DNA from: an uncultured Bizionia sp.
GTDB taxonomy: Bacteria; Bacteroidota; Bacteroidia; Flavobacteriales; Flavobacteriaceae
NCBI GenBank assembly: GCA_947496215.1
Contig: CANMCF010000004.1
Span: forward strand, 179,883-243,882
Reading direction: 5' to 3'
DNA: 64,000 nt
The notes under the pieces were generated by a model. It saw only the letters and a list, made by a program, of their open reading frames with translations. It was not told the DNA's origin and searched no databases. A program made the position numbers and the translations under genes. Shown piece after piece: positions 26,421-36,167 of the stretch (position 1 is the first letter of the stretch; the number at the start of each line of letters is the position of its first letter).

Positions 26421-26867
26421 ATGGCTATATCCATAAGGTTTTTAAACAATATTATTGCCTTTTTTCTTATTTTCACATACACGTATTTAACATTTTGTTC
26501 TATTTTAGCGATCTAATTAACCAAAAATGATTTCATTTTCCTCTACATCATCTTTAAGTTGACTTTAGAGGGACTGTTATAAAAAGTATACTCTATGATG
26601 GGAAATACATTTTCATCATCTCCTAACCTAACTATCAAGACACAGGAGATGTCTTCGCAAGGAATTTTCTACTTCAATCTGATAGGATGGGCTTCAAACA
26701 TTAGAGTTGGCTTATTTGAAAATATAACTTACAAGCTTTGTGACATGTCTAAAAAACTAGTCTTATTGGGTAAACACGATATGATAAAAACACCTGTTGT
26801 CATATATCGATTAGCTTCAGACGGCTATTCGTTGACATTGACGAACACAAACTCCAAACATATTTAA
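26421..26867 (+). pseudogene. Possible relic of a secreted protein (hydrophobic leader plus sorting-domain-like piece)
   Basis: 26421-26516 is a 31-codon frame, MAISIRFLNNIIAFFLIFTY and more, hydrophobic like a signal peptide and preceded by GGGGAGGTG. 26595-26867 encodes 90 residues whose second half (RVGLFENITYKLCDMSKKLV, then VIYRLASDGYSLTLTNTNSK) resembles the last strands of a T9SS sorting domain. The arrangement matches the relic at 17465-17775. The second frame could instead be a small real gene; the resemblance is loose. Confidence 0.3.
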
Positions 26868-26918
26868 GTCGATGAGATGTCATCAAGACATCGAATTTAA
26901 CATTTAAAACAAATAACA

Positions 26919-28685
26919 ATGAAAAGAACATTACTATCACTAGTTGCCATGGTAACATTCTCATTAACATCTTTTGGGCAGGCTCCAGAAGGTTTTAAAT
27001 ACCAAGCAGTCGTAAGAGATGCGGATAATACCATCTTGAACAATCAAACAATCGGAATGCGTATGACCATCCAACAAGGAAGTATTGGAGGGACTGCAGT
27101 TTATACTGAAACGTTTGTTCCTGTCACAAATACTTATGGCTTGGTAGATCTAGAAATTGGAACGGGAACAACTACCGATGACTTCTCAGCCATAGATTGG
27201 TCCAATGGGCCTTATTTCATGGAAACGGCTATTGATGTTACAGGAGGAACCTCCTATGTCGCAATGGGAGCAAGCCAATTGATGAGCGTGCCATATGCGT
27301 TATATGCGAAGATGGCCGAAAAGGTTATGAATGACCAAGTGGATGACGCCGACAACGACCCTACGAATGAGATAGAGACGTGGGGAACACTTTCAGGCAT
27401 ACCTACAGATATTGCGGATGGTGATGATGTGGACGATGCGGATTCGGATCCTGAAAACGAGTTGCAAGATTGGGATACGTTACCAAATATCCCTTTCGAT
27501 TTTTCTGACAACGTAGATGATGTAAATGATGCGGATGCCGACCCTATGAATGAGATCCAGACCATTGGTCTCTCAGGTGCGGATTTATCAATATCCGGTG
27601 GTAATACCATCAATCTTTCTGGGGTGGATACCGATAATCAAACATTGTCGTTATCATCAGGGATTCTAACAATTTCAGGAGGTAATAGTACCGATTTAAA
27701 TGTGTTATCCGATCATGATTGGTATCTTGAAGATAGCAGTACAACTGTTCCAACAAGTATAAGTGATAACATCTATACCAATGGTAGTGTCGGTATTGGA
27801 GATTCGAATCCATCCGAACGCCTATCTGTCTATCCTGACACGGATGTTTCTGCTGAAATCGGTAGAGCGCATATTGGTGCTGTCGGACACCAGAATTGGG
27901 CCGGATTTTCACACGTAGATGTTAATACAACCGGGAGTTATGCCTTATTGCAAAACGGAAACGGGCTAACAATTCTGAATTCAGCAGCGGGACAGAATAT
28001 CAACATAAGAAACAATAACATTGACAAAGCTGTTTTTAAGTCGAATGGTAATTTTGGTGTAGGAACCACAAATCCAGATTCAAAAGTAGAGGTTGTCGGA
28101 GATGTTAGATTGAATGGGAACAATGCGGGAATTATCTATGAGAACAAAGAGACCAACAAAGAGTGGCGTTTGGTTTACTCAGATGGTTTTGAGTCCGGTA
28201 CAGAAGGCTGGGTAGCCAATGGAGCGTTGAGCACAGGAAATGCAGGATTGAATCGACAGTCGGCAAATGTAGCAGGGCTTGTCGGGCACTTCATTAGACC
28301 AAATGACAACAATCATACTTTAAAAAAACAATTCGATACATCAGGCTTGTCCTATACAGAAGTAAAGGTGGAGTTCAATTATCTTTTTCTGGACTCGTGG
28401 GATGGTGAAATGGGATGGCTTGCCGTGATGTCAGCCGAAGGCGGTAACCCTACATCGATTTGGAATAGAGGACACAATCATGATTCTGCAGATTTGGAAT
28501 TGAATGGAACTACTTATAATGTGTCTTTTTTCGGCAATGGCTCTTTTTCGGATAGTAAGATCAGAGGACAAGCTCAATTCTCATGGAGTGGTGGTGGTTT
28601 TTGGCTTGAATTTGGAGCAAATCTCGATAGTGGTATATCAGATGAAACCTTTGGTGTTGACAATGTGATGATATACGTACGTTAA
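26919..28685 (+). CDS. Secreted repeat protein with acidic Asp-rich repeats and jelly-roll-like C-terminus
   Basis: The 588-residue protein has a signal peptide (MKRTLLSLVAMVTFSLTSFG), a conserved N-terminal domain (about 22-130, EGFKYQAVVRDADNTIL to ASQLMSVPYALYAK), three acidic repeats (VDDADNDPTNEIE, VDDADSDPENELQ, VNDADADPMNEIQ) spaced about 30 residues apart, tail-fibre-like strands (GSVGIGDSNPSERLSV, FGVGTTNPDSKVEVVGDVRL) and a C-terminal domain (about 425-588) like a carbohydrate-binding or choice-of-anchor module. No T9SS tail is evident. The DxDxD-like repeats may bind calcium. It is likely a surface or extracellular structural protein. Confidence 0.8.
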   Translation: MKRTLLSLVAMVTFSLTSFGQAPEGFKYQAVVRDADNTILNNQTIGMRMTIQQGSIGGTAVYTETFVPVTNTYGLVDLEIGTGTTTDDFSAIDWSNGPYFMETAIDVTGGTSYVAMGASQLMSVPYALYAKMAEKVMNDQVDDADNDPTNEIETWGTLSGIPTDIADGDDVDDADSDPENELQDWDTLPNIPFDFSDNVDDVNDADADPMNEIQTIGLSGADLSISGGNTINLSGVDTDNQTLSLSSGILTISGGNSTDLNVLSDHDWYLEDSSTTVPTSISDNIYTNGSVGIGDSNPSERLSVYPDTDVSAEIGRAHIGAVGHQNWAGFSHVDVNTTGSYALLQNGNGLTILNSAAGQNINIRNNNIDKAVFKSNGNFGVGTTNPDSKVEVVGDVRLNGNNAGIIYENKETNKEWRLVYSDGFESGTEGWVANGALSTGNAGLNRQSANVAGLVGHFIRPNDNNHTLKKQFDTSGLSYTEVKVEFNYLFLDSWDGEMGWLAVMSAEGGNPTSIWNRGHNHDSADLELNGTTYNVSFFGNGSFSDSKIRGQAQFSWSGGGFWLEFGANLDSGISDETFGVDNVMIYVR

Positions 28686-28765
28686 GTGTATTAAGATCTG
28701 GCTAATTCGGGGAGGGAGCATATTAGCAAAGGTGTCTTAAAATAGGAGTAAGGGGGCAAATTTCT

Positions 28766-28981
28766 TTAAAGAACTAGTTGCAAATCCCCAGAAACTAAAT
28801 CCATATGACAACAATCTGCACAGACGGTATAATTGCTGACAATGACTTCTTGACCATTAATGGATCCTTTAAATTGGAGTTGTAACTCTTGGTTGATATC
28901 TACAACTCCATCTGTTACCAATGGATATTGCCCTAATTGCTGAGCCATTTCCAATCCTGAAGGCGATAGAAGTATGGTCAT
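28766..28981 (-). CDS. Small protein of unknown function with CxxCC motif
   Basis: The 71 residues start at ATG 28981, but the frame stays open nine codons further up to a stop, reading VFNPENGSEM, so the ATG may be internal to a lost longer gene. The sequence (PSGLEMAQQLGQYPLV, VSNYTVCADCCHMDLVSGD) has no signal peptide and carries CADCC, a possible metal or disulfide site. No family recognised. It ends 80 bases from the convergent repeat protein. Confidence 0.45.
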   Translation of the reverse strand: MTILLSPSGLEMAQQLGQYPLVTDGVVDINQELQLQFKGSINGQEVIVSNYTVCADCCHMDLVSGDLQLVL

Positions 28982-29053
28982 CTCTGATCCATTCTCTGGA
29001 TTAAAGACTTATGTCTTTCTCTCTTTCCTGACATTGAATTTTGTTGCTGAAGA

Positions 29054-29623
29054 TCAGTTGATTCTTTTCATTATCTTTTTTAGACAACTGACCATTATTC
29101 CATTCGTACCTTTTACAAATGCAAAATCTTCATTGTCATTATCGTCAATGGTTACTTGCCCAATGACTTTTCTATGATAGATTACCTCAAAGGTGTTTAA
29201 ATCGTAAACTTCTAAAATGGTTTCTGCAACATTCTTTTTTCTACCATATGTTCTTCCAATTTTCAAGTTGCCGATGTTGTTTTTCGAGCTCTTGCTTTCT
29301 ATGTTGATTAAATAGTCGAACCCAGTCTCATTTTTAATTTGCTCTAATAGCAATCTATTGGGGTTTGTTGGTACATAGGGTAAACCAATACTTGTTAAGT
29401 CTTCTGATTTTTTTAGATTGCCGCCAAGTTTCTCATAAAAGCCATCATAGGCTATCTTGGTTAATTTTGCTTTTATGAGCTTAGAAGAATTAATTTCATT
29501 CAACAACCACTTTCCTTCTCGATAGTCTATTCCATAAGGTGTGGATTCCAAATCGTGGACATAAGAAGCCGTATGGCAAGAGGTCAATAAGATTAAATAA
29601 AGGTATAAGATTGATTTTTTCAT
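29054..29623 (-). CDS. Hypothetical lipoprotein
   Basis: The 189-residue protein has a lipoprotein signal (MKKSILYLYLILLTSC) and a mature part with helix LIKAKLTKIAYDGFYEKLGG followed by FDYLINIESKSSKNNIG and strand-rich ETILEVYDLNTFEVIYHRKVIG. The layout resembles small outer-membrane lipoproteins with a CsgG/TolB-N-like alpha/beta domain, but I cannot name the family. It is a monocistronic gene between the small CxxCC frame and the serine hydrolase. Confidence 0.7.
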   Translation of the reverse strand: MKKSILYLYLILLTSCHTASYVHDLESTPYGIDYREGKWLLNEINSSKLIKAKLTKIAYDGFYEKLGGNLKKSEDLTSIGLPYVPTNPNRLLLEQIKNETGFDYLINIESKSSKNNIGNLKIGRTYGRKKNVAETILEVYDLNTFEVIYHRKVIGQVTIDDNDNEDFAFVKGTNGIMVSCLKKIMKRIN

Positions 29624-29708
29624 GATTAATGCTGACGCTTTTTGTGTGAATCAGTATGTTTATTAGCTTAAATCAACACTTTTCATACCAGATTTTGTAT
29701 TGTTGTGA

Positions 29709-30746
29709 CTAATTTTTACTCCTAAGTATTTTTACGATACGACTATATGTGATTTCCGATAAATTCCAGTTGTATCCTTCAAAGTCGACTGTATTTGTGA
29801 ATTGAATGACTACTGCATCCATATCTTTGTGAAATCTTGCAATGCTTTGGTATCCAGGAATCAAACCTGTATGACCATACTTGTATATAGAGGAATAAAT
29901 TTCGTGTTCTCTTTTGTCCTTAAAAATCGAACCATCGTTCAAAGCCCTCAAGAATTTACCCAAATCTTCTGCTGTAGCTAACATCGAGTCATTGTCGTCC
30001 TTCTTTAAATCAGAGTCGTAACCCACGTAATAACCACTCATTACATCATCCAAATTCACATCGTGAATAGAACCATGGGTGTTTTTGAGGTCGAGAGGAT
30101 CTAATATCTCCTTCTTCATGTATTGAAACCTATCTTCATTAGTTACCTTTTCTATTAACTCGGAGAGTAACAAGTAATTTGTGTTGCTATATTCAAAGTC
30201 TTTTCCTGGTTTAAAGCTAGCTGGCAAGTCAAGTACCAAATCCAACCGTTCTGCATTGTTTTCTTTAGGAGCTACCCAGTAATCATGAGTGTTGGTATAA
30301 TTGGGAATGCCACTTCGATGCTGGACCATCATTTTAATGGTTATTTTATCGGAATTTTCTATTCGTCCCACAAGTTCAGGGAAATAATACGCAAGCGTTT
30401 TGTCCAAAGAGATTTGTTCATTACATGCCAATTTAGATATTGCGACTGCAACATACAGCTTGCTGATACTGGCTATTTTAAATAGGGAATGAGGGTCTGT
30501 GGGGATTTCGTTTTCTCTATTTTTGCATCCAGAAGTATAAAATACAGGTGGTTTGCCCTGTTCGTCTACATAGACAATGATGCCATCGAATCCGTAGTCG
30601 ATGGCTTTGTTTACTTGTTCCTGTACTGTTTTGGGCAATGGCGTTATCCAAGTACGCACTAAGATCCAAGGGACGAAATACAAGGAAATGATGGCTCCAA
30701 CAAGCAATAGAATTCTAATTATTCGTTTTGATTTTTTCTTTGTCAT
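29709..30746 (-). CDS. Serine hydrolase, beta-lactamase class C/esterase family
   Basis: The 345-residue protein has an N-terminal membrane anchor (about 9-27, IRILLLVGAIISLYFVPW) and the penicillin-recognising fold: SISK (93-96) as the SxxK nucleophile motif, a YSN triad in FEYSNTNYLLLSEL near residue 190, and HTGLIPGY as the KTG-equivalent. All three catalytic motifs are present. Relatives include D-aminopeptidases, esterases and class C beta-lactamases; the exact substrate cannot be told. Faces the periplasm. Confidence 0.92.
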   Translation of the reverse strand: MTKKKSKRIIRILLLVGAIISLYFVPWILVRTWITPLPKTVQEQVNKAIDYGFDGIIVYVDEQGKPPVFYTSGCKNRENEIPTDPHSLFKIASISKLYVAVAISKLACNEQISLDKTLAYYFPELVGRIENSDKITIKMMVQHRSGIPNYTNTHDYWVAPKENNAERLDLVLDLPASFKPGKDFEYSNTNYLLLSELIEKVTNEDRFQYMKKEILDPLDLKNTHGSIHDVNLDDVMSGYYVGYDSDLKKDDNDSMLATAEDLGKFLRALNDGSIFKDKREHEIYSSIYKYGHTGLIPGYQSIARFHKDMDAVVIQFTNTVDFEGYNWNLSEITYSRIVKILRSKN

Positions 30747-30858
30747 GTCATTGATGGACGAAGAGTTTTTTTAATATGTCGAAATGTGTTCGTGTACGGT
30801 TTGTTTACGATTTAAGACTCGTATTATGAGTGTTTTATGTGAAAAAAATAACAATTTA

Positions 30859-32556
30859 TTATTCTATGGTACTCAATAGTAGAAGGTCTTTATCTGTCTT
30901 GCTGACCCTGTAGGACTTGACGATTTTATCACCCCCATCAAAAATTTTCAAAGTTTGTGTTTTAGCATCATAATCCCATTTTCCAGAAACCATCTTATGG
31001 CGATCCGTAGGGTGTAGGTATAGATATTTACAGCTGCCGTCTTTGCTTAATTCCATTTTGAAACGAAATCTGCTTGGAGGGAATTTTTTAAAATCGGAAG
31101 GGCGAAAAACGAGGCCATTTGGGTTTAATTGGCTTTCTTCCCGGGAGTCTGTCCAAGAACCCAATAGGTTTGCGTTTTCAGCAGATTCCGTGTCGTTTGC
31201 AATTGAAGGTAATTTTTCGAAATCGATTTTAAAATCCTCGAAGTCGTATGGTTTACCAATGATTTCCTTGTTTTCATCTAATAGGAAATAACTAGGTGTG
31301 GCTGTTACATTGTAGTTGTTTCCAATTTCGTTGTCCCATTTGCCTTCTCCGTAAACGTGAAAAAAATCAGGGTAATCATATGTCATGTTTTTCCAACGGT
31401 ATTTATCGTCGTCCAATGCAATGGCAATTACTTTCAATTTGTCATTCCCTATGGTTTTTACATACGATTTTAATTTTGGAATCTCTTCCATGCAATGTGA
31501 GCACGTCGTACTCCAAAAGAATACCAAATAATTGTTCGCGCTTTCCAATTCGCTTAATTTCTTGGTTGTCGTTTTTCCTTTATTGTTTGTCATCTCTATT
31601 TCAAAGTCAGGAGCAATGTTTCCAATGGAAGCATTTTTAAAGTATGTTAGCTTCTTGCTTAACTCGTCGTCATTTGATTTTCTTGCCAGTTCAATCAAAT
31701 AAGTGGAGGCAATGTGATTTGCTACCGTTTCGTTTTCCTCTTGGGCAAACTGACTCCATAGGATTTCCAATAGGATCTTTTGGATCTTAGGTTCGTCATT
31801 GGTGTTTTTCGCAACGACATCCACATTGTCCATGAAATCATTGTTTCCATTCTTGGGGTTCGAAAAACCAAGGACATAATTCAATGTGGCTTCAATTAGA
31901 AAATTCGAATTTTGAAGCGTTTGGTTGCCAAAATCAATATGTTTGAAATAATTGTCCTTCACATTTTTTGAAAAGGTCGAGGCATCTTCATATCCGTTTG
32001 GGATATAGGGTTTTCCTGCTTTTATGAAGGTGTTTGCGAGTGAGCCTACAGTGGCTTTTTCAAATTCTTTTTGAGTATCATCGAGTATTTTGAAAACGCT
32101 TTTGAAGCCTTCCTCGTCTTTTACGTTCTTAGAGTAATAGTTGTTTATGCTGGAACCTACCATACTCATGCTCTTGTTGTATGAGGCTAATAGTTTGTTT
32201 TGATTGGACGTTGTAAAGTTCAATCCTTTTTCCAAATCAAATTCAAGGACGATGTCTTCTTTCCCATCATACAATACATCGAAATTATATTGATCCTGAG
32301 GTTGCGCATATACAATACGATAAGTACCAGCTTCGACAGTAGAATCCAATTTGATTTCGAAGCTACCATCTTCCTTTACGTTGGCATTGTTTACATACAT
32401 GGACGTTTCTGCGGTGACTTTGTACAAAAAGGCAAAATTGAACTCTTCCGGAGGTGTAAACGTTCCCTTAATGGTATGTTGTGCCAGTAATGCACTTGGC
32501 ATAAAAGCGAATAAAAAAAGTAATTTTCTAGTCATTGTCATTGATTTTCTTTTCAT
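30859..32556 (-). CDS. TlpA-like thioredoxin lipid/periplasmic protein with DUF4369 and C-terminal lipocalin-like domain
   Basis: Residues 1-25 form a signal peptide; starts at 32556, 32541 and 32535 are all possible. A DUF4369 beta domain follows (about 27-115, HTIKGTFTPPEEFNFAFLYK), then a helical region, then a thioredoxin domain (about 310-440) with FFWSTTCSHCMEE (C352-C355) and the cis-Pro loop ATPSYFLLD. About 100 further residues (WTDSREESQLNPNGLVF to the end) look like a lipocalin-like strand set, not usual in TlpA. It should reduce or handle disulfides in the periplasm. It starts 10 bases after mfd ends and is likely cotranscribed. Confidence 0.88.
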   Translation of the reverse strand: MKRKSMTMTRKLLFLFAFMPSALLAQHTIKGTFTPPEEFNFAFLYKVTAETSMYVNNANVKEDGSFEIKLDSTVEAGTYRIVYAQPQDQYNFDVLYDGKEDIVLEFDLEKGLNFTTSNQNKLLASYNKSMSMVGSSINNYYSKNVKDEEGFKSVFKILDDTQKEFEKATVGSLANTFIKAGKPYIPNGYEDASTFSKNVKDNYFKHIDFGNQTLQNSNFLIEATLNYVLGFSNPKNGNNDFMDNVDVVAKNTNDEPKIQKILLEILWSQFAQEENETVANHIASTYLIELARKSNDDELSKKLTYFKNASIGNIAPDFEIEMTNNKGKTTTKKLSELESANNYLVFFWSTTCSHCMEEIPKLKSYVKTIGNDKLKVIAIALDDDKYRWKNMTYDYPDFFHVYGEGKWDNEIGNNYNVTATPSYFLLDENKEIIGKPYDFEDFKIDFEKLPSIANDTESAENANLLGSWTDSREESQLNPNGLVFRPSDFKKFPPSRFRFKMELSKDGSCKYLYLHPTDRHKMVSGKWDYDAKTQTLKIFDGGDKIVKSYRVSKTDKDLLLLSTIE

Positions 32557-32566
32557 AAAACAATAA

Positions 32567-35500
32567 TTATTCCAAAATGGGATTTAACGCTTTCAGCGCT
32601 TGCTCCACGGTTCTTATGTTCTCGAAGGTAAGCAACAGTCGCAATCCATTTCTTGTTTGTTTTTCCTTCATTTTACAGGCTCTAGGATTTTGTTGTACAT
32701 ATTGCAATAACTTGGTGAAGCTTGTACTTTGATAGAAACGACTTTGCTGGTCGTTTATGAAATAACCGATGAGCTTGCCTTGTTTCAATATTACTTTTTC
32801 GATGCCCAATTTGGTCGCAATCCACTTCAATTTAACGCTATTCAACAAATCCACGACTTGTATTGGTAGCTCTCCAAAGCGATCCAAGAGTTCGGTTTCG
32901 AATTGTTCTAACTCTGCTTCGGTTTTGAAATTGTTCAATTGCGTATATAGATTTAGACGTTCGGCTATGTTGTTGACGTAATCATCTGGAAACAACAATT
33001 CGAAATCAGTATCTATGGTAATGTCCTTTACATAGTCCTTGTCTTTCGCTTCATCTTCATAGAGGTCTTTGAATTCGTTTTCCTTCAATTCTTCAATGGC
33101 TTCGTTCAATATCTTTTGGTAGGTGTCGAAGCCAATTTCATTGATGAAACCACTTTGTTCGCCTCCTAACAAATCTCCAGCTCCACGAATTTCCAAATCC
33201 TTCATTGCAATGTTGAAACCGCTACCCAAGGCTGTGAATTGCTCCAAGGCTTGAATACGTTTGCGAGCATCGTTGGTCATAGCAGAATATTCTGGTGTTA
33301 TGAAATAACAGAATGCTTTTTTGTTACTTCTTCCTACACGTCCACGCATTTGGTGTAGGTCACTCAATCCGAAGTTGTTGGCGTTGTTTATGAAAATGGT
33401 GTTTGCATTGGGTACGTCCAAACCACTTTCGATGATGGTTGTGCTCACAAGAACATCGAAAGCGCCATTCATGAACCCAAGCATTAACTCTTCCAGTTTC
33501 TTGCCATCCATCTGTCCATGGCCAATGCCTATTTTGGCATCTGGAACCAAACGCTGAATCATTCCTGCTACTTCCTTGATGTTTTCTATGCGGTTGTGGA
33601 TGAAGAAGATTTGCCCGCCGCGCTGTATTTCATAACTCACTGCATCACGAATGGTTTCTTCATTAAACCGTATCACATTGCTTTCAATCGGAAAACGGTT
33701 TGGTGGAGGCGTCGTTATCACAGATAAATCTCGTGCCGCCATTAAGCTGAATTGTAGTGTTCTTGGAATGGGTGTGGCAGTCAATGTCAATACATCCACA
33801 TTGTCTTTCAGGGTTTTTAGCTTCTCTTTGACTGCTACTCCGAATTTTTGCTCTTCGTCTACGATTAGCAATCCCAAGTCCTTGAATTTTACGTTTTTAT
33901 TTACAAGTTGGTGCGTGCCGACAATAATGTCCACGTGCCCTTTTTCCAAACGCTCCAAAGTGTCTTTTTTCTGTTTTGAAGAGCGAAAGCGGTTTACGTA
34001 ATCTACGGTTACCGGAAATTCCTTCAAGCGTTCTCTGAAGGTTTTGTTATGTTGAAATGCCAAAATGGTCGTTGGTACTAAAATAGCTACTTGTTTGCCG
34101 TTGTCCACAGCTTTGAATGCTGCCCGAATGGCAACTTCGGTCTTTCCAAAACCAACATCTCCACAAATTAGGCGATCCATTGGTCGTTCACTCTCCATGT
34201 CGGCTTTAATGTCTGCCGTGGCTGTTATTTGATCTGGTGTGTCCTCATAGATGAACGAGGCCTCCAATTCATGTTGGAGATAACTGTCCGTTCTATATTG
34301 ATGGCCCTTTTCCAACTTTCGTTTGGCATATAGCTTTATCAGGTTGAAAGCAACGTGCTTTACACGTGCCTTGGTTTTCTGTTTCAACGTCTTCCAAGCC
34401 TTGCTACCTAATTTGTAAACTTTTGGAGGTTTGCCATCTTTACCGTTGAACTTGGTGATCTTATGCAAGGAATGAATGCTTAGATACAAGACGTCACGTT
34501 CTCCATATACCAATTTTATGGCCTCTTGCTTCTTGCCTTCCACATCTATTTTTTGCAACCCTCCAAACTTGCCGATCCCATGGTCTATGTGTGTTACGTA
34601 GTCACCGATGTCCAAATTGGTTAGTTCCTTCAATGTAATGGCCTGCTTCTTTGCGTAGCCGTTTTTAAGGTGGAACTTGTGATAGCGTTCAAAGATCTGA
34701 TGATCTGTATAACATGTTATTTTATTGGTGTGATCTACAAAGCCTTGATATAGCGAAAGTGTAATGGCCTTGTAATGTACTTCCTGTTCCACATCATCGA
34801 AGATGTCTTGAAAGCGTTTGGCTTGTTGTTCGCTTACACAAGTTATGTAATTTGTATATCCGTTGTTGTGATTTCTATTGAGGTCGTCAATCAACAAGTT
34901 GAATTGCTTGTTGAATGCTGGTTGTGGAGTCGTATTGCAGACAATTTGCGATGCAGGACTCAACCAAGCGTCCGTACCGAATTCCACCAAGTTGAAATGC
35001 AATAGTTGCCTTTTCAACAATTCCGAATTACAGAACAACTCTTTGGGTTCTGCATGCTTCACTTCGGTCGAAAGGTTTTTGAATGCATCTTCCGCCTTGT
35101 TGAAAAAATCATCGATTCTAGAAAACAACACATCCACATTCTTTGTGAAAACAATGGTCTTTGCAGCAATGTATTTTAGGAAACTGGCTCTGGATTCGTC
35201 CAAGAATTTGTTTTCTACGTTGGGAATGATGCCTATTCTCTTTATTTGCTCGTTCGACAGTTGCGTTTCTACATCGAATGTACGAATGCTATCTACTTCG
35301 TCTCCAAAAAACTCGATGCGATAGGGTTCGTCATGTGAAAAGGAAAAGACATCGACTATGCCTCCACGAACAGAGAATTCTCCAGGTTCGGTAACAAAAT
35401 CGACACGTTTGAATTTATATTCGAACAAGACCTCATTTACAAAGTCTATGGATAGGTCGTCTCCAACTGAAACTTTTAGGGTATTGCGTTCCAACTCTTT

Positions 35501-35905
35501 TCGGGTAACTACCTTTTCAAACAAGGCATCAGGGTAGGTAACGATTAATGCCGGTTTCTTTTGTGAGTTGATGCGATTTAATACCTCGGCCCTCAATAGC
35601 ACGTTTGCATTGTCCGTTTCTTCTATTTGATATGGCCTACGATAACTTCCCGGGTAGAACAATACATCTTTGCTGTTTAGTAGTTGCTCAAAGTCGTTGA
35701 GATAAAAAGCAGCCTCTTCCTTATCATTGAAAATAAGCAAGAATGGTTTTCCTGCATTTTTGAAACTTTCACTTATAGCAAAGGAGAATGCAGAGCCAAC
35801 AAGGCCTTTTAAATGTAGTTTGTTTTCGGTTTGGGCAATGGCGGTTTGCAGTTTTTGCAGTTGCAAAGACTTTAAATAGGCTTGCGAGATTGAAGATTTG
35901 CTCAC
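32567..35905 (-). CDS. mfd: Transcription-repair coupling factor
   Basis: The 1112-residue protein is complete. It shows the UvrB-like N-terminal region (YPGSYRRPYQIEETDNANVL), the CarD-like RNA polymerase interaction domain (about 420-490, GDYVTHIDHGIGKFGGL), the RecG-like helicase core (Walker A GDVGFGKTEVAIRA, DEEQ, SATPIPRT-type motif TLTATPIPRTLQ, and HQMRGRVGRSNKKAFCYF) and the C-terminal TRCF domain. It releases stalled RNA polymerase and recruits UvrA in nucleotide excision repair. First gene of a two-gene transcript with the TlpA-like gene. Confidence 0.97.
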   Translation of the reverse strand: MSKSSISQAYLKSLQLQKLQTAIAQTENKLHLKGLVGSAFSFAISESFKNAGKPFLLIFNDKEEAAFYLNDFEQLLNSKDVLFYPGSYRRPYQIEETDNANVLLRAEVLNRINSQKKPALIVTYPDALFEKVVTRKELERNTLKVSVGDDLSIDFVNEVLFEYKFKRVDFVTEPGEFSVRGGIVDVFSFSHDEPYRIEFFGDEVDSIRTFDVETQLSNEQIKRIGIIPNVENKFLDESRASFLKYIAAKTIVFTKNVDVLFSRIDDFFNKAEDAFKNLSTEVKHAEPKELFCNSELLKRQLLHFNLVEFGTDAWLSPASQIVCNTTPQPAFNKQFNLLIDDLNRNHNNGYTNYITCVSEQQAKRFQDIFDDVEQEVHYKAITLSLYQGFVDHTNKITCYTDHQIFERYHKFHLKNGYAKKQAITLKELTNLDIGDYVTHIDHGIGKFGGLQKIDVEGKKQEAIKLVYGERDVLYLSIHSLHKITKFNGKDGKPPKVYKLGSKAWKTLKQKTKARVKHVAFNLIKLYAKRKLEKGHQYRTDSYLQHELEASFIYEDTPDQITATADIKADMESERPMDRLICGDVGFGKTEVAIRAAFKAVDNGKQVAILVPTTILAFQHNKTFRERLKEFPVTVDYVNRFRSSKQKKDTLERLEKGHVDIIVGTHQLVNKNVKFKDLGLLIVDEEQKFGVAVKEKLKTLKDNVDVLTLTATPIPRTLQFSLMAARDLSVITTPPPNRFPIESNVIRFNEETIRDAVSYEIQRGGQIFFIHNRIENIKEVAGMIQRLVPDAKIGIGHGQMDGKKLEELMLGFMNGAFDVLVSTTIIESGLDVPNANTIFINNANNFGLSDLHQMRGRVGRSNKKAFCYFITPEYSAMTNDARKRIQALEQFTALGSGFNIAMKDLEIRGAGDLLGGEQSGFINEIGFDTYQKILNEAIEELKENEFKDLYEDEAKDKDYVKDITIDTDFELLFPDDYVNNIAERLNLYTQLNNFKTEAELEQFETELLDRFGELPIQVVDLLNSVKLKWIATKLGIEKVILKQGKLIGYFINDQQSRFYQSTSFTKLLQYVQQNPRACKMKEKQTRNGLRLLLTFENIRTVEQALKALNPILE

Positions 35906-35921
35906 GTATTTTTCTTTTACA

Positions 35922-35929
35922 CAAATATA
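35922..35929 (-). promoter_or_regulatory. Promoter -7 box for mfd (TATATTTG)
   Basis: An exact TAnnTTTG match on the minus strand lies 16 bases upstream of the mfd start, so the transcript leader is very short. Confidence 0.6.
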
Positions 35930-36135
35930 TGTTTTAGATTTTGGATTTGCGAATTACGGTTAATGATTTTTCAGACAGCGAATTACCAAGTGTTTTGCCT
36001 TGTGCCAAGGGTTGAGATACTGATGGCTAAAGCATCACTTACGTTGAAACTAACTACCAAATACATAACAATTTGCACAAGGTATGGGATGTCTAAAAAA
36101 AGAAATATTTAATTTTAAAAAGGGTTAAGTTTGAT

Positions 36136-36143
36136 TATATTTG
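36136..36143 (+). promoter_or_regulatory. Promoter -7 box for the TerB-like gene (TATATTTG)
   Basis: An exact TAnnTTTG match 24 bases upstream of the ATG at 36168, with TTTT in place of TTTG at the -33 spacing. Confidence 0.6.
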
Positions 36144-36167
36144 CAGCACTAAAAAAAATAAAAACAT

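Noticed and set aside
26876..26892. GATGTC/GACATC inverted repeat before the secreted repeat protein
   Set aside because: The 6-bp arms are too short and isolated to support an operator or terminator.
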